A stretch of DNA of 64,000 nucleotides, from the NCBI GenBank assembly GCA_040904925.1, contig JBBDSP010000030.1, positions 1-64,000 of the forward strand, in the 5' to 3' direction. The notes under the pieces are model-generated. The model searched no databases. It was not told where the DNA came from and saw only the letters and a list, made by a program, of their open reading frames with translations. The stretch is from Gracilimonas sp040904925. GTDB taxonomy: Bacteria; Bacteroidota; Rhodothermia; Balneolales; Balneolaceae. How positions within the stretch are numbered: the stretch's first letter is position 1; every line of letters begins with the position of its first letter. The position numbers were made by a program, and so were the translations under genes. Positions 25,960-35,103 of this stretch are shown in pieces.

Positions 25960-27351
25960 TTACTCGGTAAATCCGCCTTTGGTCATTTTGATCGGGTCGA
26001 GGGCATTATCAAGTTCCTCGTCCGAGAGGTCGGTCATCTCTTTAGCCACTTCTTTTAAAGGACGGCCCTCAGCAAATGCTTTCTTCGCTATCTTCGCAGC
26101 CAAGTCGTAACCAATAATAGGGTTCAATGCGGTAACCAGGATTGGATTCCTGCCAACCATATCAGCGATCTCTTCTTTTTTAACTATCAATTTAGAGACG
26201 GAGCGGTCTGCAAGGTTGCGAGCCGCATTGGCCAAAATTTCTATAGATTCTAGTAAGTTATGAGCCACTACCGGCAACATCACATTCAATTCAAAATTAC
26301 CTGCCTGACCGCCAATGGTAATCGCAGAATCATTCCCGATAACCTGCGCACAAACCATGGTCAGAGATTCTTCAATAACGGGATTTACCTTTCCGGGCAT
26401 GATTGATGATCCGGGCTGAAGAGCAGCCAGTTCTACTTCTCCAATGCCGCTGTTGGGTCCTGAGTTCATCCAGCGAAGGTCATTTCCGATCTTCATCAAC
26501 CCTACGGCAATAGTCTTAAGTTGTCCGCTGAGTTCTACAGGGGCATCAACAGTTGCCTGGGCTTCAAAGTGATTTTCTGCTTCTGTGAATTTCTCTCCGG
26601 TCAGTTCAGAGATCTTTACAGCAAATTTCTTTCCAAAATCTTTGTGGGTATTGATACCCGTTCCTACTGCCGTTCCTCCTTGTGGAAGCTCACTAATTCT
26701 TTCGAGTGCAGATTCAACCCGTTTGATACCAAGTTCAACCTGCCGGGCATAGCCACTGAATTCCTGCTCAATAGTTATCGGCATAGCATCCATAAGGTGT
26801 GTTCGGCCTGTTTTTACGACATCGGAATATTCTTTTCCTTTTTCCAGGAATGTTTTTTGCAGATGTTGAAGCGCCGGAATCAAATTGTGATTAACCGCTT
26901 TTACTGCAGCTACCCGAATGGTAGTTGGGATCACATCATTTGAACTTTGTCCATAATTGATGTGATCGTTGGGATGAATATTTACATCCAGATCTTTCTT
27001 GAGTTCGTTGGCACGGTGAGCGATCACCTCATTTGAATTCATATTCGTTGAGGTACCGGAACCAGTTTGAAAAATATCGATCACAAATTCTTTATCATGC
27101 AGTCCGTCGATCACTTCCTGAGTAGCTGCTTCTATTGCTTTTGCCACGTTCTTATCAAGCAATCCCAAGTCTGAATTTACGATAGCAGCTGCTTTCTTTA
27201 CAAAGCCCAGTGCCTGAATAAATTCCCGGCTGAATTTGATGCCGCTTACCGGGAAGTTGTCATGTGCACGCTGGGTTTGAGCTCCATATAAAGCATCTTT
27301 TGGAACTTTGACTTCACCCATGGAATCTTTTTCGGTACGAAATTCGCTCAT
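25960..27351 (-). CDS. fumC: Fumarate hydratase, class II
   Basis: FumC is the iron-free fumarase of the TCA cycle. It is 463 residues long with the expected motifs: GSGTSTNMNSNEV, the HPNDHIN substrate site, GRTHLMDAMPIT, GGTAVGTG and the signature GSSIMPGKVNPV. It is complete and transcribed alone on the minus strand. The 186 bases upstream show no distinct element. Confidence 0.95.
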   Translation of the reverse strand: MSEFRTEKDSMGEVKVPKDALYGAQTQRAHDNFPVSGIKFSREFIQALGFVKKAAAIVNSDLGLLDKNVAKAIEAATQEVIDGLHDKEFVIDIFQTGSGTSTNMNSNEVIAHRANELKKDLDVNIHPNDHINYGQSSNDVIPTTIRVAAVKAVNHNLIPALQHLQKTFLEKGKEYSDVVKTGRTHLMDAMPITIEQEFSGYARQVELGIKRVESALERISELPQGGTAVGTGINTHKDFGKKFAVKISELTGEKFTEAENHFEAQATVDAPVELSGQLKTIAVGLMKIGNDLRWMNSGPNSGIGEVELAALQPGSSIMPGKVNPVIEESLTMVCAQVIGNDSAITIGGQAGNFELNVMLPVVAHNLLESIEILANAARNLADRSVSKLIVKKEEIADMVGRNPILVTALNPIIGYDLAAKIAKKAFAEGRPLKEVAKEMTDLSDEELDNALDPIKMTKGGFTE

Positions 27352-27537
27352 TGTTCTTTAGTGATCTTTAGGTTGAAATTTTCTGCTGTCAGATTCAACG
27401 ACTTAATTCAAGTAAGCCGAAAATAATTTCAATTACAGCCTTAAAAAGATAAGGAAAAAGTATGTAGATGTTGTGAAATGGTTGTTAAAAAAAAGATAAG
27501 AGATCTATAAAAAGGCAGATACTGATAAGCGGTTTAC

Positions 27538-28662
27538 TTAAAGTTCCTTAGAATACATCCGGTAGCTCTTATCATGTTTTGCTCCTATTCTCTCTGCCAC
27601 ACGGATCATTTCGGTATTGGTTTCCAGGATCCAGCTTAATTCGGAAATTGTTTTATTTTCACCTTCCAACCCATTTCTGATGGATCGCTGATGGAGTAAA
27701 GCATCGATCCCTTTACCTCTATATTCAGGTAAAACTCCCATAAGAGCCGTTCTTAAGCTATTTAATTTTCTTTTTTTCCAAAGCAACTTGATAAAGCCAA
27801 ATGGAAATAATTTTCCATTCATATCTTTCAGGATCTCGTTGATATTTGGCAATCCGACCGAAAATGCCACCGGCTCTCCTTTTATCTCTGCGATATGCGC
27901 AAAATCAGGATCTATGATCATTTTAAGATCTTTTCCCAAAGCTTCAAACTCTTCGTCAGAAAGTGGTATGAACCCCCAGTTATTTTTCCAGGCCTGATTG
28001 TAGATCTCTTTTATAATTTTGATCTCAGACTTCATATTCTTCAAATTCACCGGACGGATCTCCAGATCGCTCAATCTATGTTTTACAATATTCATGGCCC
28101 GTTCCATACGTTCAACATTTACCGTTTCGGTATCCACCATATAGGCATACATGTCCATTTCTTTGGAGAGGCCGGCATTCTGAATTAACTCATCGTAATA
28201 AGGAAAGTTATAGGGCATCAAAATATATGGATCCTTATCAAAGCCATCGATCAGCACTCCTATGGTATCCATCATGCCCGGGCTGGCCGGCCCCATCACC
28301 TTCTTCATGCCTTTATCTCTCAGCCAGTCAGTTGCCACCCGGAATAATAAATTTGCAGTGTGTTGATCATTAATGCATTCAAAAAAGCCAAAATGACCGG
28401 TTTTTGAATCATGGAAATTATTGTACCTGTGATCTATGATCGCTGCAATTCTTCCTACATCTTTACCGTCTTTTTCCGCTATGAACATAGCTATCTCGGC
28501 ATTATTGAAGAATGGATTTTTGTCGGTATCGACCAGTTTTTTCTGATCCATCCTGAGCGGTGGCACCCAGTGTTTTTCATTCTTATAGAACGGATATATG
28601 AAATTGGTGAATCGTTTCTTCTCCTCTTTAGTGGAAACGAAGGTTACCCCGGAACTATTCAT
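27538..28662 (-). CDS. GNAT-fold acyltransferase, candidate bacterial ceramide synthase
   Basis: A 374-residue protein of the double-GNAT type widespread next to serine palmitoyltransferase genes. The N-terminal part is WVPPLRMDQKKLVD...NPFFNNAEIAMFIAE and VGRIAAIIDHRYN. The C-terminal GNAT motif is GVLPEYRGKGID, followed by ELSWILETN. In Caulobacter the ceramide synthase bCerS is reported to be a GNAT-like enzyme encoded in the spt cluster. This gene lies 20 bases after spt in the same orientation, so N-acylation of sphinganine is a reasonable role. The specific function is inferred from neighbourhood and rough family likeness, not proven. Confidence 0.6.
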   Translation of the reverse strand: MNSSGVTFVSTKEEKKRFTNFIYPFYKNEKHWVPPLRMDQKKLVDTDKNPFFNNAEIAMFIAEKDGKDVGRIAAIIDHRYNNFHDSKTGHFGFFECINDQHTANLLFRVATDWLRDKGMKKVMGPASPGMMDTIGVLIDGFDKDPYILMPYNFPYYDELIQNAGLSKEMDMYAYMVDTETVNVERMERAMNIVKHRLSDLEIRPVNLKNMKSEIKIIKEIYNQAWKNNWGFIPLSDEEFEALGKDLKMIIDPDFAHIAEIKGEPVAFSVGLPNINEILKDMNGKLFPFGFIKLLWKKRKLNSLRTALMGVLPEYRGKGIDALLHQRSIRNGLEGENKTISELSWILETNTEMIRVAERIGAKHDKSYRMYSKEL

Positions 28663-28682
28663 ATAGCCTTATTAAAGTTTTT

Positions 28683-29924
28683 CTATTCTGAGATATTGGA
28701 ATGACCATTTCTGTCTATCACGCCATGCTTCAGACCAACTTTTCGGAAAGCTTCCAATATTTGGTCTAAGTGTTCATCGGTATGACTGGCCATATAACTG
28801 GTTCTTAACAACGATTGTCCCAGGGGCACGGCCGGTGGAACTACCGCATTGGTGTACACACCTGCTTCAAAAAGATCTTTCCAGAACTTAAAACAATCCA
28901 TCATTTCACCGATCACAACCGGTATAATTGGACTTTGGCTACTCCATACATTAAAACCTAATCCACGAAGTTCCTTGCGCATGTAATTTGCGATCTCTTC
29001 CAATCGGTCCAGTCTCCACGGTTCTTCTTCCAAAATTTCAAGAGCTTTCAGAACAGTAGCTACATTGGCCGGCGGCATGGATGCACTGAAAATATGCGCC
29101 GGTGATTTATGACGAATGTATTCTATTACAGGACGGTCACCCACCAGAAATCCACCTAAAGAGGCAAATGATTTTGAAAAGGTACCACTGATCAGATCTA
29201 CATCATCGGTAAGTCCAAATACAGAAGCTGAACCTCGTCCACCATCACCAATAACACCAACTGCGTGCGCATCATCTAAGTACAGACGGGCATTAAATTC
29301 TTTGGCCAGCTTCACCAATTCCGGCACTTTTGCCAGTGTTCCTGACATTGAAAATACACCATCACTTACTATGATCTTACCTGCATCAGGATCGGCTCGC
29401 TCCAGCTGCTTTCGAAGCTGGTCCATATCATTATGGTGATAACGCATGGTTTTTGCGTTCGAAACAAGAGTTCCAACTACAATACAAGCGTGATTATCTT
29501 TGTCGGAAAATATAATATCATTTCTATCCGCAATGGTCTGTATAGCACCCTCATTGGTTTGATAACCGGTACTGAAAAGCACACAGCTTTCTTTGCCCAT
29601 GAAGCTTGCGAGCTTTTCTTCAAGTTCAAGGTGACTATCTAAGGTTCCATTTAAATAACGAGATCCGGTGCAACCGGTACCATATTTGGTAAGAGCTTCC
29701 TGTGCAGCTTTTATAGTTCGCTGATCATTTGTTAGGCCCAGGTAATTATTGGAACCGGCCATGATCACTTTTCTGCCTTCAATTTCTACGATAGTCCCGT
29801 CAGTAGCTTCAAGTGGCTTAAAGTAGGGGTAAAGTCCCATTGCTTTCACTTCATCCGCTTTTGTAAAATTAAAAGCTTTGGAAAAAATGTCTGTATTTGT
29901 GGCGCTGGATTTTTGATCGGCCAT
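28683..29924 (-). CDS. spt: Serine palmitoyltransferase (alpha-oxoamine synthase)
   Basis: A PLP enzyme joining serine and acyl-CoA or acyl-ACP to 3-ketosphinganine, the first step of sphingolipid synthesis. It shows AGSNNYLGLT, GTGCTGSRYLNGT, LYLDDAHAVGVIG and the PLP Lys in GTFSKSFASLGG (about residue 251). The N-terminal FNFTKADEVKAMGLYPYF and the C-terminal YTNAVVPPAVP match Bacteroidota SPT more closely than BioF or Kbl. The ATG at 29924 is chosen over a TTG 18 bases upstream. It is followed after a short gap by the GNAT gene. Confidence 0.85.
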   Translation of the reverse strand: MADQKSSATNTDIFSKAFNFTKADEVKAMGLYPYFKPLEATDGTIVEIEGRKVIMAGSNNYLGLTNDQRTIKAAQEALTKYGTGCTGSRYLNGTLDSHLELEEKLASFMGKESCVLFSTGYQTNEGAIQTIADRNDIIFSDKDNHACIVVGTLVSNAKTMRYHHNDMDQLRKQLERADPDAGKIIVSDGVFSMSGTLAKVPELVKLAKEFNARLYLDDAHAVGVIGDGGRGSASVFGLTDDVDLISGTFSKSFASLGGFLVGDRPVIEYIRHKSPAHIFSASMPPANVATVLKALEILEEEPWRLDRLEEIANYMRKELRGLGFNVWSSQSPIIPVVIGEMMDCFKFWKDLFEAGVYTNAVVPPAVPLGQSLLRTSYMASHTDEHLDQILEAFRKVGLKHGVIDRNGHSNISE

Positions 29925-30099
29925 TTGGTAATTCCTTAACAAAGATTCTAAGTAAACATCAAAATATAGCCGGTATTAATCTCAATAAAACTTTAGAAAA
30001 GATAGCGTTAACCACCGGCTGCTGATATAGGTTAAATTTTATCGTTTCAAAGATAATAAATTTATTGGTCTGCTACTGAATAACATCTCAATTTTCTTG

Positions 30100-31275
30100 T
30101 TATTGAGAACTTAGCTTATTATCTAATAATTCCTGATATGTTTCAAACAAAAGTTCAAAGTGGCCTCTCATTTTTACAATATCATTTTTGGCTGCCGATT
30201 TTGTTGCCTCAACTAACTCATCTCGGTCTCTTTCAACCAACTTGAGTAGGTTTTTTGTGAATGAAGCTGCATCTCCGGTTTCATAGGTTTCGCCGATCTC
30301 AAGATTCGCGATATCTGCTGCTCCCCCACGATCCGGAACTAACACAGGCAAACCACTGCAAACTGCCTCTGCTACTACAATACCATAGGTTTCTGCAGCC
30401 GAACCGTGTACAAAATAATCTGAGGAAGCCAAAATATCGGCCAGCTGATCCCTATTATCCGTAAACCCCATCACCTTAACGTGATCTGATTTTCCGGCTT
30501 TGTAATTTACATAGGAACTAATTGGGCCGTCTCCGAAGATCATAAGTGCCATGGGAGTTTTTTCTGAGGCTGCTCTGAATCCGTCAATAATTGTACCCAA
30601 CCTTTTTTCCGGGTGATGCCTGCTGATGGCGATCATGAGCTTTGCGGACTCCGATAGACCAAAATCAGCCAATAATTTTGCCCTCAGTTTCTCATTCCTG
30701 CGTTCAGGCGAGAAGAAATCTTTATCAATACCAAACGGTACGGCCACGGGGTTATGCACACCATACCCTCCAATACGATCGGCAAGCCAGCTGCCACTTA
30801 CAACAGTAGCATCAAACCGATTACTTAGTTTTTTAAGGTAATTCCAGTAGAAGCCGAAGAATTTATCCACCCTGTCGAAACCAAGTGTATTTCCCAGAAA
30901 TGTATGTGGATAAGCTGCAACCGGATCCTGATGGAATATAAATGTTTTAACAGCATCCCCTTTCCAGCGCCCCGCAAACCACCCGCCTGTCCACGGAGAA
31001 GAACCTTCCACAATATCGGGGTTTTCGCGATCCAGAATTTCATGCACTGCCTTTTCTCGCCATAAAATATAGTAGCGCCAGTCAACAGGAAGTCTTGGCC
31101 CCTTTACCCAGATCACCCGGCCGCCATATCTTTCTTCTTCTCCCCAGTCTTTGCCCGGAGCTACGATCACCACTTCATGTCCCATCTCTGAACCAAATTT
31201 CAGCTTTTGGTTGATGTAGGTTTTCACCCCACCGCCCTGATCTGTATAAAATTCAGCTACGTCAACTATCTTCAT
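30100..31275 (-). CDS. GT4 glycosyltransferase
   Basis: A 391-residue GT-B fold glycosyltransferase of family 4. The N-terminal acceptor domain starts VDVAEFYTDQGGGVKTYINQ. The C-terminal donor site has ISRHHPEKRLGTIIDGF and the EX7E motif in GSAAETYGIVVAEAVCSGLP. It is cytosolic or membrane-associated. It follows the next glycosyltransferase by 16 bases and precedes spt by about 175 bases on the same strand. That makes glycosylation of a lipid such as ceramide or diacylglycerol a fair guess. Donor and acceptor are unknown. Confidence 0.82.
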   Translation of the reverse strand: MKIVDVAEFYTDQGGGVKTYINQKLKFGSEMGHEVVIVAPGKDWGEEERYGGRVIWVKGPRLPVDWRYYILWREKAVHEILDRENPDIVEGSSPWTGGWFAGRWKGDAVKTFIFHQDPVAAYPHTFLGNTLGFDRVDKFFGFYWNYLKKLSNRFDATVVSGSWLADRIGGYGVHNPVAVPFGIDKDFFSPERRNEKLRAKLLADFGLSESAKLMIAISRHHPEKRLGTIIDGFRAASEKTPMALMIFGDGPISSYVNYKAGKSDHVKVMGFTDNRDQLADILASSDYFVHGSAAETYGIVVAEAVCSGLPVLVPDRGGAADIANLEIGETYETGDAASFTKNLLKLVERDRDELVEATKSAAKNDIVKMRGHFELLFETYQELLDNKLSSQ

Positions 31276-31291
31276 GTAAAATTTCTATCGA

Positions 31292-32458
31292 TTAAAAATA
31301 TTTTTTGGGAGCCGGTTCATTCAGTGCCTCTCTGTAGTTTGAAACAAGCTTCCCATTAATCTGGTCCCAGTCATAGGTCAGAGCTTTCTCTCTGGAAGCA
31401 GCCCTCATTTTCTCCCGAAGCTTTTTATCAGACACGATCAGGGATAATTTCTTGGTAAAGTCAGCTTTATTTTGAGGCTCAGCCAAGCATCCATTCACTC
31501 CATGTTCTACCAGTGATTTACTTCCTGTAGCATCGGCCACCAAACAGGGCAATCCACTGCTCATAGCTTCTAAGGTGACATTTCCAAAGGTCTCAGTGTG
31601 CGATGGGAATAAGAACACGTCGCTACTGGCATACGCTTTGGCAAGGTCTTCTCCTTCCAAAAATCCGGTATAGGTAGCTTCCGGCATTTTCTGTTCCAGT
31701 TCAGTTCTAGCCGGGCCGTCACCTACAATCAGTGCTTTAGCTTTTCTATCGTTTGATGCCACCTGCTGAACTGCATGCCGAAAAGTATCGAGCTCTTTTT
31801 CCCAAACCAATCGGGATACAAAAGTCACCACAATATCATCTTCTGAAAAGCCTAATTCATTTCGCCATTCTTTATCTTTTTTTTCTGGGGAGAATAACTT
31901 TGTATTTACACCCCGTGCCCAAATTCTCATATCTGTATCAAATCCTTCAGGGATCAACTCATCGACCATAGATTGGGAAGGTACATATACATGCGCACAG
32001 GAATTGTAGAACCAGCTTAGATATCGCCAGGCAATGAATTCGATCGGTGTCAGGCCGTAGTATTTAAAGTAACTTGTGAAATGAGTATGATAGGATCCGA
32101 CTACCTGAACATTATTTTTTTGAGCCCAACGCAATGCTTTGAGCCCACCAAGATCGGGAGTTGCAATATGAATCAGGGTTGGAGCGAACTCTTCTAATTC
32201 TTTTTCGGCATGAACTGAAATTCCGGTCGTAACCCTGTATTCTCCCCGACTTGAAACGGGCATTCTTATTGAGGGAAGCTTTACCAATCGGCCGTTGTGT
32301 TCCAGCGCCGGTTCTTTAATGGTTGGTCCAAAAACTAAAACGGGTATGCCCTGACTCTCTAAAAACTGAACCAATCGATTTAAAGTGAGAGAAACTCCAT
32401 CCTTAATGTGATTATAATTACCCGTAAAAAGGGCCACTCGTAATTCTTTCATAAACAT
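31292..32458 (-). CDS. GT4 glycosyltransferase (MgtA/SqdX-like)
   Basis: A 388-residue GT4 enzyme. The N-terminus VALFTGNYNHIKDGVSLTLN and the domain with VGSYHTHFTSYFKYYG resemble lipid-acting MgtA and SqdX transferases. The donor domain has FVSRLVWEKELDTF and FPSHTETFGNVTLEAMSSGLP. A second in-frame ATG lies two codons in; either could start. It is the first gene of the minus-strand run GT-GT-spt-GNAT and is divergent from the SDR gene at 32558, with a 99-base spacer that probably holds both promoters. A glycosphingolipid or other glycolipid role is inferred. Confidence 0.82.
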   Translation of the reverse strand: MFMKELRVALFTGNYNHIKDGVSLTLNRLVQFLESQGIPVLVFGPTIKEPALEHNGRLVKLPSIRMPVSSRGEYRVTTGISVHAEKELEEFAPTLIHIATPDLGGLKALRWAQKNNVQVVGSYHTHFTSYFKYYGLTPIEFIAWRYLSWFYNSCAHVYVPSQSMVDELIPEGFDTDMRIWARGVNTKLFSPEKKDKEWRNELGFSEDDIVVTFVSRLVWEKELDTFRHAVQQVASNDRKAKALIVGDGPARTELEQKMPEATYTGFLEGEDLAKAYASSDVFLFPSHTETFGNVTLEAMSSGLPCLVADATGSKSLVEHGVNGCLAEPQNKADFTKKLSLIVSDKKLREKMRAASREKALTYDWDQINGKLVSNYREALNEPAPKKYF

Positions 32459-32557
32459 TTAAAAGCAGACAGCAGATTTGTATCTTAATTGCCCTGCAAT
32501 GATCCTTGCTATTATCTCTATATTCATTTCAAATAATCTCTAAATATAAGGAAATTA

Positions 32558-33532
32558 ATGAAAGCCTTTGTAACCGGTGGAACAGGTTTTATTGGAAGCC
32601 ATCTGGTAGAAGCACTAATAAATTCATCAGACTTCAAGGAGGTTCGCTGCCTCGTCAGAAGTTCCCCTAAATGGTTAGCCGGATTGCCTTTTAAATCAAT
32701 CAAAGGGGACCTGAATGATCTTAAAGCTTTGAGTAATGGATTGGAAGGCGTGGATATTTTATTTCATGTGGCTGCAATTGTGAAGGCTCCTTCTAAAAAG
32801 GAATTTACCCAGGCTAATGTTGATGCCACGGAGAATTTAGTGCGCCTTGCTCAAAAAAAAGGGGTCAAGAATATTGTGATCTTATCATCACTTGCTGCGG
32901 CAGGCCCAAGTAACGGATCCCCTAAAAAAGAAAATGAGCCGATGAATCCTGTAAGTATGTACGGTGAATCCAAGAAGGAAATGGAAGCGCTAATCAAGAA
33001 TGCGGCAGGTAAAGATGACAGTATTAAGATCATTCGCCCGCCGGCCGTCTATGGTCCCCGCGAAGATCAGATCTATTCGTTTTTCAAATCATGCTCTAAA
33101 GGTATTTGCCCTATAATTGGAGATGGGAACAATCCCCGGGTGTCAATGGTGTATGTGAGTGACTTGATTGACGGGATCTTATTGGCAGCGAATAAGAAAG
33201 AATCCGGAGTTCATACTTATTTCATCTCGGGAGAGGGAACTCATTCCTGGAATGAAATCAGGGCAATTACATCAAAGATACTAAGTAAGAAAACGATCCC
33301 ACTTAAAATAAAACCCGGCTTGGTTAAAAAAGCTGCTGCATTATTTGAAAATGTTGCATCATTATTTGGAGTTTATCCCGTTGTGAACAAAGAAAAAGCA
33401 AATGAGTTGATACTGGAATGGACCTGTACCTCCGAGAAAGCTGAAAATGAATTAAATTACCGGCCAAAAGTATCTTTGGCAGAAGGTATTTCGCGCACCA
33501 TCCACTGGTATAAAATGCATAACTGGTTATAG
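32558..33532 (+). CDS. NAD-dependent epimerase/reductase (extended SDR), CerR candidate
   Basis: A 324-residue extended short-chain dehydrogenase with TGGTGFIGSHL at the nucleotide site, SSLAAAGPS and the catalytic YGESKKEME, then RPPAVYGPRED. In Caulobacter and Bacteroides an SDR of this kind reduces 3-ketoceramide or 3-ketosphinganine. This gene is divergent to the glycosyltransferase-spt-GNAT run, so ketosphingolipid reductase is a good hypothesis. A sugar epimerase for the glycosyltransferases is the main alternative. The downstream gene starts 4 bases later. Confidence 0.72.
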   Translation: MKAFVTGGTGFIGSHLVEALINSSDFKEVRCLVRSSPKWLAGLPFKSIKGDLNDLKALSNGLEGVDILFHVAAIVKAPSKKEFTQANVDATENLVRLAQKKGVKNIVILSSLAAAGPSNGSPKKENEPMNPVSMYGESKKEMEALIKNAAGKDDSIKIIRPPAVYGPREDQIYSFFKSCSKGICPIIGDGNNPRVSMVYVSDLIDGILLAANKKESGVHTYFISGEGTHSWNEIRAITSKILSKKTIPLKIKPGLVKKAAALFENVASLFGVYPVVNKEKANELILEWTCTSEKAENELNYRPKVSLAEGISRTIHWYKMHNWL

Positions 33533-33536
33533 AATT

Positions 33537-35075
33537 ATGAATACTACCACTAAGATCACATTATTATTCGTCTCAGTATTTTTACTTGGGTTTTCTGCCC
33601 GGGCACAGGAAAAACTGGTACAGGATTATACCGGGCTAATGGAGATTCCCAACGTTATAGCAACGGAAGCCTCTCCTGCTCACCTATACGTGCTCTCCGG
33701 TGATGATGGCATGGCAGTTTTCCGAGCCTACCCGGATTCTCTTCAATGGCTTTATACCTCTTCAGGAATGCAACGCCGAGGCAGTAAGATAATGAGCGAC
33801 ATTCGTTTTGCTTATTTATTCGGTGATTCCAACCGACTTACGGTTCTCGAACCAACTTCTCCTCTCGGAGTGTATTCCTCTACTTATTTACCAACCCCGC
33901 CGAAAGCGGCCGCCCGTATTGATAACAGCTTATATATTGCTCTTGGCAACCTGGGACTCGGAATGGTATCACTGAGAACACCTGAATCAGTTGATACTGA
34001 TGTAAAATTCATGGCTGAAGATGAAATTTCAGGGGCTTCTGTTATAGATATTCGTTCCACCGATTTTAGCAATCAATTGTTTGTTCTGACTGATTCTCCC
34101 GGTTTACTCATCTTTAACCAGGAAGATTCCACCCTGGAACTTTCACGGGAGCTCTCTCTAAGAACTTCACTTTCCCATATTTTTATTGATGAGGAAGAAG
34201 TTTGGGGAAGCACTTCAAAAGGTGAAATCTATGAGATCCGGTCTAACGGAATCGGTAAACGAATTGGCACTACCAATGAACCTGTTCAGAAAATCGTAAG
34301 GTGGCAGGATCGCATTATTGTAAGAACTACCCAAGGCCGTGTGTGGATAACAGACGATTCCGGTTTACTGGGTCTATGGAAAGATGACAGAAACGCCGGT
34401 AATTATATAGCAAACAGCAGTGACTACCTTTGGATATCAGAAAATGACAAGATCTCTAACGCACTCATAAGACAAGATTCTACATTGTCTGAAAGAAATT
34501 CAACATCTGAGTTTAAGATCAAAACCATTCCAAACCAAGTCCTTACTTATCCAAGTCCGCTTATCATGAATCTGGAAATGGAGGGAGATTTCACCCCCGG
34601 TGATGTAGAATTTTCTTATCGCTCCAACGCCAATAATGCAAAGATCAGAAAGCAAGGGTTTTACTGGCAGCCGTCCGTAAATCAGATCGGTAATTACTGG
34701 TTTAATATTGTAGCTACCAATGCTGAGGGGGAGTCCGACAGTACACGCTTTGTAGTAGATGTTCGCTCGTTCAACTCTCCTCCGCGCTTCAGCCCTGTTC
34801 GTTCTACAAGTATTGCTGTAAACGAAGAGTATGAAGTTGAATTCACGGCCACTGACCCGGACAGCCCGCAAAACTCACTAGTCCGTTATATTGGTGTTGA
34901 TATGCCTGATGGCGCTTCCATCAACGAAAAAACCGGAGAGTTTACATGGACACCTTCTGAACGACAGGTTGGTGAAACTACCTTCAAAATTATTGCCACA
35001 GACCGACTTGGAGCCGCCTCTTCTATTGATGTAACCCTAAAAGTGTTGGATATCACCCGGGAAAGCGAAGAATAA
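33537..35075 (+). CDS. Secreted beta-propeller and Ig-like protein
   Basis: A 512-residue exported protein with an obvious signal peptide (TLLFVSVFLLGFSARAQ region). Residues 30-330 hold repeated WD/propeller-like strands (LYVLSGDDG, VFVLTDSPG, VWGSTSKGEIYEI). Residues 335-512 hold two He_PIG/cadherin-like modules, shown by NSPPRFSP, FTATDPDSP, GEFTWTPSERQVGETTFKI and DRLGAAS. It follows the SDR gene by 4 bases and may be co-transcribed. It is not a known sphingolipid protein. A surface or periplasmic binding role is possible but not supported further. Confidence 0.65.
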   Translation: MNTTTKITLLFVSVFLLGFSARAQEKLVQDYTGLMEIPNVIATEASPAHLYVLSGDDGMAVFRAYPDSLQWLYTSSGMQRRGSKIMSDIRFAYLFGDSNRLTVLEPTSPLGVYSSTYLPTPPKAAARIDNSLYIALGNLGLGMVSLRTPESVDTDVKFMAEDEISGASVIDIRSTDFSNQLFVLTDSPGLLIFNQEDSTLELSRELSLRTSLSHIFIDEEEVWGSTSKGEIYEIRSNGIGKRIGTTNEPVQKIVRWQDRIIVRTTQGRVWITDDSGLLGLWKDDRNAGNYIANSSDYLWISENDKISNALIRQDSTLSERNSTSEFKIKTIPNQVLTYPSPLIMNLEMEGDFTPGDVEFSYRSNANNAKIRKQGFYWQPSVNQIGNYWFNIVATNAEGESDSTRFVVDVRSFNSPPRFSPVRSTSIAVNEEYEVEFTATDPDSPQNSLVRYIGVDMPDGASINEKTGEFTWTPSERQVGETTFKIIATDRLGAASSIDVTLKVLDITRESEE

Positions 35076-35103
35076 TTTCTACCAAAATCATACCCATTCA
35101 CTC

